The notes under the pieces: model-generated
The model's input: the letters and a program-made list of their open reading frames with translations, nothing else
Told to the model about the DNA's origin: nothing
Databases searched by the model: none
Assembly: GCF_008831285.2 (NCBI RefSeq)
Contig: NC_045139.1
Span: forward strand, 22,918,412-22,982,411
Direction of reading: 5' to 3'
DNA length: 64,000 nt
Origin: Nymphaea colorata
Taxonomy: Eukaryota > Streptophyta > Magnoliopsida > Nymphaeales > Nymphaeaceae
Program-made: the position numbers and the translations under genes
In this document: piece after piece, positions 31,540 to 44,785 of the stretch
How the letters are laid out: every line of letters starts with the position of its first letter
Position numbering within the stretch: the first letter of the stretch is position 1

Positions 31540-31705
31540 GGGCCCATTTGATAAAAAGAACAGTTTGTAATTATTCTATAAACATGCTTTAATGATTGGA
31601 CATATTCATTGAACACTTGAATAAGTGTTTCATAAATATGTCTAATCTTTGAGGGAAGACATATTTATGCACTAGTTACAAACTGTTTTCATTGCCAACC
31701 AACCC
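31540..31705. mobile_element. Tourist-like MITE, 166 bp
   Basis: The target duplication is TTA (31537-31539 and 31706-31708). Left end GGGCCCATTTGATAAAAAGA and inverted right end GGGTTGGTTGGCAATGAAAA lead into a shared ACAGTTTGTAA and ATAAA(C/T)ATG, so the arms are about 45 bp. A TTA duplication with G-rich ends indicates a PIF/Harbinger-derived MITE. Confidence 0.7.
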
Positions 31706-31708
31706 TTA

Positions 31709-32116
31709 GACTTATGTGCTCTTACAGAAAATGAATTCACAATTTCAGTCAATTTGAAAATCCTCCCTTGAATTTGCTGTGATCACAATTGCATCTTTTT
31801 AGTTCTATTAATGCCAACTCTGCTACGGCCAGCAAGTTTGTGTTTGCATTCCAAGCCATGGAGTCAACCTGGATGGTTTTGTCAATATGATTTGTAAAGT
31901 GGCTTGGGCTCAAACGCAAGGGGGTGTGTGATTGGTGAGGTTCCTTTCCGAAATGGGTTAAAAATAAAATTGACGGACAGTGGCAGTTTAGCATCTCACC
32001 AACCAATAGCACATCAATAACCTTGAATATATGATTGATGTGTCTCAACTAATTATGGGATTTGAGTCATAAAAGAATTGTACTATGGATCTTTAGCAAT
32101 AGAAGCTTACTAGAGA
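31709..32116. other. No gene recognised
   Basis: Spacer between the MITE and the copia insertion. A minus-strand frame of 99 codons has no domain and no support. Confidence 0.5.
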
Positions 32117-32121
32117 GCTAA

Positions 32122-32380
32122 TGTTAAGGATCCTCTAGCTGTCAAGGAGAGATCATCGGGTGATTAGAATCATCTATCTCTATGAAGGAAACAAATTTCA
32201 ATCATGAAATTTGAATTTTTGTTGTAATCTGTTGAATGTTTTGTAGTCATCTTCTCATCATGTTTTAATGCCTATTATTGTAAAATATTTGATAAGTCAA
32301 GTAAACTTTGTGTTCCACAATATATAAGAGTGTTTCCTTCTCATCAGAGTTACCATCTCCACTTTTTCATTATCATTTTA
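32122..32380 (+). repeat. 5' LTR of copia element C
   Basis: 259 bp from TGTTAAGGATCCTC to CATTTTA. The canonical terminal CA is mutated to TA. Matches 36224-36488 with several indels. Confidence 0.85.
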
Positions 32381-32392
32381 TGGCATTAGAGC
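32381..32392 (+). other. Primer binding site, copia element C (mutated)
   Basis: TGGCATTAGAGC, two changes from TGGTATCAGAGC, directly after the LTR. Confidence 0.8.
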
Positions 32393-32429
32393 TTCTGCTG
32401 TCAAGATCTCGCAAGATTTAGGTTTGTTG

Positions 32430-35400
32430 ATGGATCGGCACAAGCCCCTGAAATCATGGCAAGAGATGGCAAAGATGAACCAATCCTAAGTTCATTACAT
32501 GGAGTAAGTGTGGATTAAAGCCACTATCTCTAAAACTGTACTCGGGCAAATGATCAAGGCACACTCAACACATAAAACTTGGTATGCTTTGGAAAAATCT
32601 TTTGATACCAGTCCTCCTTACGAGTCTTGTTGCTGAAAGGGATTTAATGTTCATTAAGAAATGTAACATGGATATGGTCTCCTACTTGAAGAAAATTGAA
32701 CTTTTAATTGATTCTTTTGATGTCACCAGATGTCACATTTCGAATGAAGATTTAGTCCAGATTGTGGTTAATGAACTCTCTGCCGATTATGAGAGTTTTG
32801 TTACCTCCATAGTCACGTTTACAGAAAATGTGCCCACCTTCGCTGAACCCTATAGCCTTGCACTGCTGAGTCAAGAAAAGCATCTCTAGCACTTGAAACC
32901 TACAGTCACCGAGTCACCTGTAGAAAAAACAAGCTATTGTAATAGCCTTCAATACCATCTGTGGTTGTGGACGAGGACAAAATCAGCGGCAATCAAATAA
33001 TCAGCAGCCAAGTAGAAATCAGCAAGCAAAGACATTCGTCGAGTGTCAATATTGTCGCCCGAAGGGCCACATAGCAAAGAGATGCTAGGATATGCCCCCT
33101 GCCTTTTTCGCTATGTCATTGCAAGAATCTGGGAACAAATATTGGTACCTAGACATGGGGGCAACCAACAATATCATCACAAGTGATGAACAAGAACAGT
33201 CATGCCCATGATCAGAATCCACAATGTGGTTGGAAATGATATGTTTTTACCTATCTCTCATACAGGAGCCTTGCCGATTGACATTCAAAGAACTTTTATC
33301 TTGAAAAATAGTTTACATGTGACCCTAAGCACATGTTTTGATTTTTATAGGACAGTTTGCACCAGCATATAATTACATTTTGGAATTTACACTGTCTAGA
33401 TTTGTGATCAAGGACCACAATATAGGCAAGCTACTTCGAGGTCTGAAAACCAGTGATGGCTTATACCTGGTTCGTTTAAGGTGTGGAGCTAATGATGAGA
33501 CAAGAAGGTGCATGTGGCTCGTCAAGTAAAAGAAGTTTGAGGGCTGGCATATGAAGAGTGACATTGACCCCTCAAGCATGCTAATAGGAATTCCAATAAG
33601 TAGTTTTATTCCAAAGAAAGCATGTGAACATTTGTTCAATGGGAAAGGTGCATAAATTTTGTCAAAATGCTGCTAAAGTACTACATTTTATTCAGATGGA
33701 TATTTGGGGATCGGCACTTGTATCAAGAGAAGGATTCAAGTTTTTTTAATGAATGTTGATAATTAATCACGTTTTTACTTGTCTATTTCCATTAAAAAAT
33801 AAAGGACATAATCTGTAACAATGATTTGCAAATTTCAAACTTGTGGTTGACAAACAATTAAGCACCAGAATTTTAAATTTGTTCAACCGGATAATGCTGG
33901 GGAATTTGTTTGCAAAGAAAGGGAATTAGAAAATCAATGAATAGTGCATTGCTTCTCACGGCCATACACTCCTGAACAAAATGGGACTATAGAAAGAAAG
34001 AATTGACATCAGTAACCAGTTTAAGTATGCTCATTGATGCTCAACTCCATAATTGGTATTGGGTAGAGGCTTTTCGAATAACCGGTTGCCCACTCTTAAA
34101 ATGGATGAAAAGTCAACATGTCAAATGATGTTCAATCAAGTATTGAATTATGCATTTTCTTCTGGTTTTTGGATCAAAATGCTATGCATTATTGACATTA
34201 AGCAGTGACTTTAAGTCCCAACCAAAGACCATTTCATGTATTTTTATTTCATATGGGAATTGACACAAGGGTATATGTGTCTAGATCCAAAAAAATGGAT
34301 GTAACTATTTCTTGTCATGTGACTTATCCTCTCAAGCAGCCTATCATCAGTGGGTACATCAATCTTATTTTCCATATACTAATGTTTTTTATGCAGTCTA
34401 TTCAAATTATGCAAGTCCATATCCAATTAAAAATACAAATCAGATGTCTATTACTATTCTCCTGCCTAATGGATTCACAACCATATCCAAGTTTTTTTTG
34501 CTCTATGTCTAGTAGTACCCAATCAACAAATGAATCTCTGGCACAACTTTTTCAATCTGATTTTCATAGAACTGCTGATCCAAACTCTCAATGCCCATTG
34601 CAAGTTGTTTGTAAAGTCAAGAAATCATCTCAACCTCGGTAGATATTAGTCACCACCAACTTATTCACATCACATGATCACCTATTCTATGGTTGGGTTT
34701 CCTCAAGCCCAAGATATTTTCTTCTCATCAAGAAAATGGATCCAAATCATGAACCATCTACCTTCAAGGAAGCCATCACCTCTAATCATTGGATTAAAGT
34801 CATGCAATAAGAGATCAAAGCATTGCACAAGAAACCAAATGTAAAACTTAGTACATTGTTGCCCTGAATACAGTATTATTGATACTCAATGGATACACAG
34901 AAGTAAACAACATGCCAGTGACTCTATCTCTAGATATAAAGTGTACTTGGTTGCACAGAGATTTTTACAAGAAGTCGGGGTAGACTATTTGGAAAAAAAG
35001 ATTCTGACAGTTAAGCTCACTACTATCCACATCATCTAAACTCTTGTCATGCAAGACTCTTTGCCTTTTCGTCAGTTGGATTTTGATAATGCATTCTTAA
35101 ATGGCCTTCTCAATGAAGATGTCTATATTACTCAATCGGAGTGGTTTGTGGATCCAAAATTTGCATCTCATATATGTAAGTTAAACAAAGCATTGTGGGC
35201 TAAAACATGCCCTTGGGCTTGGTATCACTAAAAAAGCACCTTTCTTGGTGACAACAGATTTCAAGTATCTGAATCAGTTGCATCATTTTTTTCAGCAATG
35301 AATGTGAAAAAATATACATGTTAGTTTATGTTGATGATGATATTGTCACCAAATCTTGTAATGATCTCATAAATCAAGCCTTTACCAAGCTTCAAGCATT

Positions 35401-36200
35401 ATTTTCCATGAAAGACTTGGGAGGCTTATCATTCTTTCTTAGCATATAGGTGGCTTAGCAACATGATTTTTTGGTTCTTTGGTTGTAGTGATCTCTCCAA
35501 AACATTTAACATAAAGCTAAAATGACCAATACCAATTCTTTTCATACATATATTTATCAGTCCCAATACAAGGCCCAATGCTTTGTTTTCGGATCCAACA
35601 CTCTATCAGAGCATGGTGAGAGCATTACAATATATCATTTGATGTGGCTTTTGCAGTAAACCGACCATGTCAATGAATGCATCAGTCATTAAAAGGTCAT
35701 GGGGCTCTTATAAAACAAATTCTTGCATATTTAAAGAGTACAAGTTCTTTTAGATTGGCTATTCAGAAATCAGTGCATCTCAAGTCAACGGATGCTTGTG
35801 TGACATTTTTTGGGTGTTAATAGTATATCTTGGGCATCTGAAAAGCAATGAGTGGTGGGTTCATCAAGTATAGAAGGTGATCATAAAACACTTACTTGTA
35901 TCATTGCCAAAGCTTGTGGCTGAAATCTCTATTGTTGAAATCGAGAATTTTATGTACTGGAACCTCAACCTTGTGGTGTAACAACATAGGGGCATTATAT
36001 TTAGTGGTGAACCCGGTTTTCCATGCTCGCACAAAGCAAGTTAAAGTTGGTTTTCACTTTGTGTGCAATCATGTGTCAAAGGTAAGGTAATATCTCAATC
36101 AGAATTTATGTGTTTGTCAGAGCAACTAGTAGATGGAATGACAAAAGCACTTGGATTCACTAAGTTTGGACAGTTTAGAGACAAGTTGAGTGTCATTCCA
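32430..36200 (+). pseudogene. Copia C gag-pol polyprotein remnant
   Basis: The gag segment at 32584-32889 contains SYLKKIELLIDSF and VQIVVNELSADYESFV. The zinc knuckle CQYCRPKGHIAKRC (about 33046-33088) is fully intact. The protease site reads YLDMGATNNI (about 33146-33176), with DTG changed to DMG. The integrase gives QMDIWGSALVSREGF (about 33695-33740) and PYTPEQNGTIERK (about 33962-34002). RT gives FRQLDFDNAFLNG (about 35068-35108) and YVDDDIVTK (about 35327-35353). RNase H ends with NPVFHARTKQVKVGFHFV and MTKALGFTKF. Dozens of stops and frameshifts separate the pieces. Confidence 0.85.
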
Positions 36201-36223
36201 TTCATACTCAGCTTGAGAAAGCA

Positions 36224-36488
36224 TGTTAAGGATCCTCCAGCTGTCAAGGAGAAATGATCGGGTGATTAAAATCTTCTCTATGAAAGAAACAAAATTGAAT
36301 TATGGAATTTGAATGTTGTTGTAATCCCTTGAATGTTGACCTCATTATTTTGTTTCCTTATTTTTTTTAATATTATTCTCATCTTGTTGTAAAATATCTT
36401 ATAAGTCAAGTGAAGCTCTTGCTCCACATTATGCAAGAGTGTTTCATTCTCATCAAAGTTATCATATCCACCTTTTCATTATATTTTA
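36224..36488 (+). repeat. 3' LTR of copia element C
   Basis: 265 bp from TGTTAAGGATCCTC to TATTTTA, followed by target duplication GCTAA. Confidence 0.85.
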
Positions 36489-36699
36489 GCTAAATCTCAG
36501 ACAAAATGGCTTGTGAAGCCAAACTAGGACACAAGTTTCTTACATGCCATTCAAGGAGGAAGAAACAAAATCTCTCGAATCAAATCCAGATGAGATCTCA
36601 CGTGCTTTCAGCCAGCATGACAACTTAACTTTATGTGACAAATTTTTCTCCAATTTATTGTACACTGGTACAGCCCCTCTAGCACTCCACATGCAGATA

Positions 36700-38730
36700 T
36701 TGTTTTGTGCCTATCATGGCGAAAGAAGAAAATGCTTTCCTTCCAGTCCATCTCTAATGAGGGAATACAGTGGGTGGTGATGGCATTTATAAAGATTCTG
36801 CCTATGGCCCTAACGTATACCCCAATTTTTTTATATGGATTTTTTAGAAACTACCGTGATTTTTTTTGTTTCAAGTATGCTTATGAAGAGCACCAACCAA
36901 ATATATATGCTTCTTACCCCAATGACTCAAGGCAACCTATACATCATTAATCTGATACCCATCTCAATGTGCAATAGCACACTAAAGGTTGTCACTCATA
37001 TCATGGTCAAACGAGCATGTCTTTTTACCAAGTAAATGCTTCTATGATAGTTTTTTTGCTATCACACATAAGTCATTTATTGTCTTATAAAAACAATGTT
37101 TGCAATAAAGTCAACCTAACTAAGGTGTATAACAAAGTGACCTAGGAGTTCCTTCGGCTCATCATAAAGAAGTTGGGATTCTCTACGTTTTGGACATATT
37201 GCATGCTCCTTTGTGTCATAGTTGTTTCAACTATTTCATAGATGGAACGCAGAGTAAATGGTTTTCTTTTAAATGTGGCTTGAGACAAGGAGTCCCCCTC
37301 TCCCCTTACTTGTTCCTAATTACCATTGCAATGCTCTCTCTAAGCATTGAGGGTGCAATACAAATGAGCAAAATTAAGGTGTTTTTGATTAGCAAACATG
37401 TGATTTTTTTTTTTTTTTCTCTTCATTGATATGATCCTTCTTTTCTCTAAAGGTGAATTAAAATGAATCTAATAGAGGTACATGGTGCTTAAAGGGTTCC
37501 TACAATGGTGGTAGAATGGTAACGAATATAGAAGAAAGTTTATTCATCATGTTCAATATTTTGTCCAATCTAGTTGATTAGTTGCCTACCCTTTGACCAT
37601 CTTGTTGTCCCTCTATAGATAGGTAACACTATCAAATTGCAACGCCATCAACTTATCCTTAAAACTAGAAAGTAGCAGAATTTGCCTTCTTAAAAATGTA
37701 ATTGATGGGATTTCCGAGTATTGTGTATCTCCTTAAAGTTTCATTCTCATGTGATTTCTCATATTGAAAGGCTATGTAGCAAGCCCCTTTGGATAGATGT
37801 ACAAAAGCAAGTGTACAATCATCTCATCAAATGGCCAAGGCTATCTTTAAAGTTGAAGAGGGCATTGGCCTATGTTTCCTTGCTAAAATGAATAGGGTCT
37901 CCTCATTTCTTTTGGCATACAAAATGTTAATGAATAGTTTGATAAGTCATTAGAAGTAATAACCTCAAAAATATAAGCCAATCAACAATTCATAGCTTTC
38001 CCAATAGCTCTTCTTATTGGAGATGTACCTCCAATGTTTGGGAAGCCATCAGAGGCCATATTGGCTGATTGGTTAAGGATGGGAGCTTCACAAATTTTTT
38101 AAAGGACAACTGGCTTGGTGCATTATTTATTTAGTTTGGCTTTTATCATAATTATCATCACAATAAATTTTATCTTATTTTTCTATTAGAGAGACGTTTT
38201 CTCTCCAGTCTCATTGAGTTGATTTATTAATCAACTTTGTTAACCTTGAAATATGTCATCCTTCTTTATCATCTTCCTTTATGTAGTTGCTTGTTTTTGA
38301 AGGCCAACCTCATCACAGTCTATTGCAGCATAATCTATGAGATTGTATGAGGAATAAGAACATGACTGATGATTGGTGCTCTTTCAAATGGTCCAACTCA
38401 CATACTCCAACTGCATGTTGTCCTTGTACATTTCTTATAAGGGTAGCTTGTCAACTAATGATAGCTTGCAAATATGGGGGGTCAACATAGCATGCCATTG
38501 CTATTTGTGTAAAATGCACATTGAAGAGCTCAGTCACTGCCACTATTTGCATAAATTGCATATTGAAGAGTTTTTACACTTGTTCTTCAAAGGCAACTTC
38601 TCTAAAACACTTTGGTTTCACAATGTACAACAGTTCGGGGTTAATGGATTCTTATCAATTATATTATATATGAAGTTAAATGTTGGTTATAAAAAAAAAA
38701 TCAAAAGCAAGATTCTTTGGAAATATTAGA
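36700..38730 (+). pseudogene. LINE (L1-type) reverse transcriptase fragment
   Basis: Non-LTR RT pieces appear in order across frames. First comes a KDSAYGPNVYPNFF stretch near 36793-36835 (usual KAPGPDGFPxxF), then KVNLTKVYNKV at about 37107-37140 (usual KxDLxKAYDRV). CGLRQGVPLSPYLFLITIAM lies at about 37273-37332, a near-perfect non-LTR RT motif GxRQGDPLSPYLF. Downstream are NVWEAIRGHIG and SFTNFLKDNWLG near 38028-38120. A zf-RVT-like Cys/His segment (CHCYLCKMHIEELSHC, then LFFKGNFSKTLWFHN) sits at about 38492-38620. Many stops. No poly-A tail or target duplication was identified. Confidence 0.7.
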
Positions 38731-39281
38731 AGGATCATTTTCACACCACAATATGGTAGAAGAAATAAAATTCATGCAAACATAAAAGCATCAACATCCC
38801 TTTGGAAGCCCCAGTAATGGTTTCGAATGTTTTGCGAAAAATTTCTCTCGAGTCTTTGGTAGAAAACTGGAGTTCGAAAGCTAATTTTTGGCCTAAACAT
38901 ATTTAAATTTCATATGGGACAGGCCTGGGTTAAGGAGCATACCAACATTATTGGCATTGTTTTCTGAAGTGTTCATTTTCAAATTCAATCGGTTAACCTG
39001 GTCAAGAAACACTTTGCTTAATTTACTTATGGTGCAATTTGCTAGAGGGGTGAGAAAAGAATGTTAGATCTTTGCCTCCAAGTCATTTTGGATGATAATT
39101 TTTGCAACAATCTTATTGTAATAATTAAGCTCGCTCCCACACTAGGTTCAGATTATTAGTTTAACATATCCAAACTTGCTCCTTGGCATCTTTAGTTTTA
39201 GCCCCAAAAGGTTAGGGACTAAGAAATCTGATCACCTAATCAGCCCCCTTATAAACCCTTGAAAATTTCAATATGGGACTA

Positions 39282-39329
39282 AACTCACAATAAGGTTTTA
39301 TAGTCAACTCACAATAAGGTTTTATAGTC
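39282..39329. repeat. 24-bp tandem duplication
   Basis: A unit starting AACTCACAATAAGG is repeated twice without change. Confidence 0.9.
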
Positions 39330-42120
39330 AACCCTTCTTAATCCACATGCATTTTCATATATAGGACCCAAGTCTGAGTACTATGTCATTCTCTTATACC
39401 AACTTATTTAAAATATAATGGTGCAAAAATAAATTTTCAAACATTCATACATTTAAAATATTTGGGGACATTACCCCTATCCTAGTGTAGATGAACAATA
39501 CTAAGATGGAGGAAGACACTGGGCAATGTAATCCTTTGGCCTAAAGCTACTTGGGTTCAACTCTACAAAATAGCATAGATTGCAGCTTTAATTGGATAGC
39601 AAGTTCCGTATTGCTCAAATCTTTCTCTACTATCTTGGAGACTATGGATTTAGAAAATAGAAGCAACATGTAGGTGACTTGGGATCCCATGCAAGTGAAT
39701 TATTTTTTTTTTGTTGATCAAACTTTTGTAAATCTGTTTGGGTTGTACACAATCCGTATCTTTTTAGCAATAAAATGATTAGAAAGCCGAAATTCTGACG
39801 AGGTTTATTGGAGAACATAGCTTTGCATGTTTAGATGGCAACTACAAACTTAATTTTCATTTTATTCAACCCAATCACTGTTTTGATGACAATAACTTGG
39901 TTCATTGCATCTTATATAATTTGCATTGGAATGAAAATTTAAACCCAATTGCATGTTGAATCAAAATTATGAATATGAATTCTTTAAACTCATAAATCCA
40001 AATTCAAATAGTTAAAATGTAATTCAAGTAGCTTCATAATTGTGCATACAAAATCAAATTGCAGACTAAAGCTATAGCTGGTAGAGGCAATCCATATCAC
40101 ACAAAAGAATGCTATTATTGGTCAAATTATTGACCTTGAACAACTTAAGTTGATTGATATGGCTAATCTATTGTTGTTACTCACTTTGAAAATAAAGACA
40201 AGCATACTAAGGGGAACAAAAACATGAAAAATGAAACCTTCTAGAAGTATCAAAGATTATGCCACGAGCTTCAAGTGCCGAGAAAAAAGTGTAAGGCCAT
40301 TTTAGAGGTAGCTATTGTGAATAGTTTCCAAATCCCTGAGGAAGTTGACACAATGGCTTCAGTCAGTGGCTGGTTGGTAGCCAGTCACTGGTTTGAGTGT
40401 CAGGAGTGTCATCCCTTGGCACTGGTGCATAAGTTGAACTGCATGGGGACACCACTCCCTACACACCAAAAGCAGCCTTGGACCTCAGGAGGATGAGGAA
40501 AGGAGAGAGGTTTCGGCCTTCACTAAAGTAGTGCGACCTCCTCCTGCTCACCCGAATATTGTACATACTTTCCAAGGCAAAAAGATCCTACTCATGGTCA
40601 TTAGTGTTTAACCCCCATAATTTTGAAATTGTACAGCACAGTGTTCTTAATCTTCATCAGAAGAAAAATATTTAGATTCATAAGATTACAAATTTTGTCT
40701 AAAATCAGTTAGAGACTTGGAAACAAGAAATCTATTTCACCATTAGAGCTTGTCTTATGCAAAAATGATTGATTTTGCAACTATATACCCTGATTTATAG
40801 TATTGCATCTTGAGTTGGTTAGCTTGCTTATTTTACTAACCCAAAAGACTCTAAGGCTTTACAACAATGAGATTCAATCTAAGACAACCATCATGTGAGG
40901 TCACTAGTAATGATTCCTCTCTTGCTCATTCCATCAAGCAACTCTTCCTTAGAGGTAGTAACTAAGCATATTAGAAAAAATAGATTCCTTGTCATCATGG
41001 AAATGAAACCTAATCACTACGCCTAGGCACAAGGTGAACTATCGTTACAAATGTGGACCTAAAAGAGAAACAACCAAATTTTGCATCTAAAGGATAGACA
41101 TTGAAATATTGAACCAAATCCCAAATCGATTTTAAGTAATTTAACAACAAAGGAATGTCTAGAAATATCAAAAGGCTCACAACTGTAGGAAATGAAGAGA
41201 AATGCAAGCTCATATTCAAGAAAAAAATGGTTTCCTATGAGAAGAAGAGAAGGTCATGGCTGTTAGAGGGGACTGCACACATGTCTTGTACATCTTCCTC
41301 AAGCAAGAGAATGGCTGCACTTGGAGACTTGGTCAAATCTATAGGAAGCAACCAATAGCAAAGGCACATGTGAGATGCTGTGGGAAATTGTGCACACCAA
41401 CCCACATAGATTTTTTTATTCCTATATTAATACCTCATGGCTGTTTAATAATTTACATATTGGTTACACCTTAAAAGTTATAATTTAATGTATTGGTGCC
41501 CTTTGGCTAGAAATGTCTATCCCTGCTACTAGGGGCAATTCTAAGAACATAGAGAATGATAAAAGAGAACATCATAGTTTCAATAAACGCAAGCTCTTTA
41601 TTGCCTCAATGTAAAAATAGAGTGTGCAGAAAAAACAATGAGACTTGGTACGAAATTAAGCATGTTTAATTGCAACCCTTCATATTTAAAATGGCTAATG
41701 TTCTAAATCTGAAAAAAAAAACAATGAAAGGAATTTCATAAGCTTGAGGTCAGCTTCTCCTGTAGATATAGAAATGGATTGCACATCCACCACCTTAAAA
41801 CCCAATAACAAGCAAACCAAAGCAAAACCTTTAGTTATACTCTATGGTAGGGAAGACCGAAGAGACTAGGTACTGTGACTCAAACTAAACTCAAATGGAA
41901 TTCCAATATTCTCTATTTCTAACTTGACCAGCTCTGTTTATACTTAAAATATGAAGATATCTGCCTAAAACACGAGATATCAAACAAAAATTCAAAAAAG
42001 AAGACTAAAAAATTATGAGAATAGCCTGCTTAGCTACTCCAGAGGCTAAACTATACTTTTTTAATTTAAACTGGCTAGAATCTAGATTAAATGATCTCTA
42101 AACTGCTTAAACCTTACCAA

Positions 42121-42180
42121 AACTCTAGAGTAAGTGTAACTATATATATAAACTCTAGAGTAAATGTAACTATATATATA
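42121..42180. repeat. 30-bp tandem duplication
   Basis: A unit starting AACTCTAGAGTAA and ending TATATATATA occurs twice with one base difference. Confidence 0.9.
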
Positions 42181-44785
42181 GCTACTGGAGAAATGAAGTA
42201 AATCTATGCAATAATACAAACAAAACAACATACTCAATTTGAAAAAAACATAAACTATTTATTTAGAAACTAGAGACTATACACGAAGACTTACTTAATT
42301 CTACCAAAAACCAAATTGAAACAAACTTGTATCCTGATGAACCACAATGAAACCTCAAACTTCCCCACTTGCAATCATGAATCAGAATGTTTTCAAGCAT
42401 AACTTATAGAAAAAGGAAGCACAACTACTCACCCAGTTCTTAACATGGATTGCTATAAACCAAGAGACACCCGATTTAATCTAGAACCTCTTCAAACAAG
42501 AGCAAAATGTACATAGCAAAGCTACTAAAGCTCACATACCCAAGAAGTTTTAAGCAAACACTAAAGCTAGAAGACATCAAAACACAAAACCAATGTGTAT
42601 ACACCTATAAGACACTAATATAACTCATTTACTGAAAAAGAAACCTAAACCGTGAAACTTGACCAAAACGATGAACAAAGCATAAAAAACACAAACAGCC
42701 ATGTTAACTTATTACTGACTCCTCATCTAGAATAGTACTTTGGGGATCACTTAAAACCATATGATGCACAACTCTTCAAGCACTAAATAATTCACAAAAT
42801 ACTCCAAATTACAAGAATTATGAAAGCACCACAACTAATCAATGTCCACAAAGCCAATACTACCCAATTTCAAGGAAGAAAAAGTAACCAACTCTATCAC
42901 AGGTTTACTCCTAAACAAACTAGAACTGCAGGTAGGACCAAATGGGCCTCGTTATTTCACACTTGCAGACCCTAAACTACTTATAAAACAGTTCCAATCA
43001 ATAATCAAATGAGTAATGTGAAGCAAACAATCAAAGATAACCAAAAAACCCTATTTTAGGGCTAACCTAAATAAAAACTTAAGATGAACAAAAAATATAT
43101 ATATACACTAGATAAAATCAATTAAATAGAAATTCTCACACCTATTCTATGTTAGAACAACCATTAAACACTATGGAAATCGTAACTAAGCATGCTATTC
43201 AACATAAAAAAAATAAAAGTAGCAACTGCAATTAAAATTATTAGAGATGCATAGTTGATCCTGACTGACTAGACTAGTATACCAAAAATAGATAAAGTCA
43301 GACTAAAACTGCCTTGAGCCAAAACTTGTCCATAGCCTAACTCAGATGAAAACATGACTTAAGATATATATATATATAATAGTAAACAATAGGCAATAAC
43401 ATGAATAAATCAGAAACTATGCATATTCCTACTAAGCACTCCAAACAGCCTACCTTGGATGAAACATTAACGTAATCCAGTGTTGTTCTAACTTAAACAC
43501 AACCTAGAATACTCAAGAAATATGACCTAATCAAAGGATGAAAACTAAATTTTTTAAAGAAATATGTCAGAGATCAGCACCATCACTGGCCAAAGATAGC
43601 TAATGTTGGCTGGAGCAAGAGAGTCTTCTCTGGAGCCGGTTTTCAAAATTAATTGTTTTCAGTAAAATGCAGGAACTCCCTACTATTTAATCATGCAAAA
43701 ACATGAATTCAGACTAATTCTACGATCAAGAATTACAGAAAAAAGAATGATGTAACAACAATTATAGGAATACAAAAATCAAGGATGCATTTGTGCCAAC
43801 TTTTGGCTGCTCCAATTTCTATCTCTTGGTACTTTCTTTGGTACCAAATTTGATGAACAATATTAGATTGTTCTTATTTAATCTCTTAAAAATGGATACT
43901 AGCTTATCCTATGACTACCCATCAGTTTGGCTTATAGGGACTTCATTCTTTAAATTGTAATTTGCCAAGGTTGTTCTGAAAATCAACTTGAGTAAACACA
44001 AAACTGTTGATCTAATATCGGTGAGAGATACACATATTTTATATTTAACTAAATTTTATCTTGACAAAATTTGAACTTAATTTTGGTATCATTAATAAAA
44101 AACTTATTTTTGACACAAAATAACAATTTTGTGGAGCGGTGAACTACATTTCTTAAAAAATGTTACAATGCCTTTTACACGCCTTTTTTAGAAAAAAGTG
44201 AATTTGTATTAACATTAGAACCATAAATTTCAATAGCTATTAAATGTGTAGTACTCTTATTTTCAAGAAAGAACTTTATATATTTATTTGTAAATCATTC
44301 ATGATATAGAATTGGTGTATTTGTCCATATGTTGTTGTTATTGACGAATCAATCCATAACTTCTTTTAAGTTTTCCAGGATTAGCTCATGCAGGTTGTAA
44401 TGTTTGTCGGCTAAAAGAACTTTTCTTTAATGTCAACGAAAGTAAATGCAAGCCCTGAAAAAACATAAAATGATTAAGATAATATAATGACATATCAGCA
44501 TCTTCCAAATGATTCAAATCTGATTTTCTTAATACATAACTGAAGGAAGCTGCTCTTGTGCAAATTTCACAAAGACAATAGAATGATATTTTGTAGATAC
44601 CGTACATGACAATTTTTTTTTTTAACTTCATATATTTATTGAAGGCACTTTCCTTGTTATTCTGTTAATATGGGAAGACAAACTCCTACCTTTTAATAGA
44701 GGGACATTTTGGTAGCTTTAAAGGAAGAAAAATTTTCATGTTCACCCTGATAGGTAGACGTGTCTTCCATTCAATTAGAGGGGGT

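Larger units (their letters stand above)
32122..36488 (+). mobile_element. Ty1/copia retrotransposon with perfect TSD (element C)
   Basis: LTRs at 32122-32380 and 36224-36488 and a perfect target duplication GCTAA (32117-32121 and 36489-36493) define the element. The interior shows copia order: gag with zinc knuckle, protease, integrase, RT, RNase H. Coding is heavily broken, and part of the integrase-RT region is short, so it cannot move by itself. Confidence 0.9.
38731..44785. other. Long AT-rich stretch, no gene recognised
   Basis: About 6 kb with only short frames of low coding quality (for example 40275-40496 and 41155-41358). Two exact tandem duplications are present: 24 bp x2 at 39282-39329 and 30 bp x2 at 42121-42180. 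The base composition of 41700-43600 is rich in short CAAA/ACTA words and lacks any domain. It may be decayed repeats or intergenic DNA. Confidence 0.5.

Noticed and set aside
40275-40496. 73-codon frame in the AT-rich stretch
   Set aside because: Short, Cys/His scattered without a known pattern, no homologous motif.
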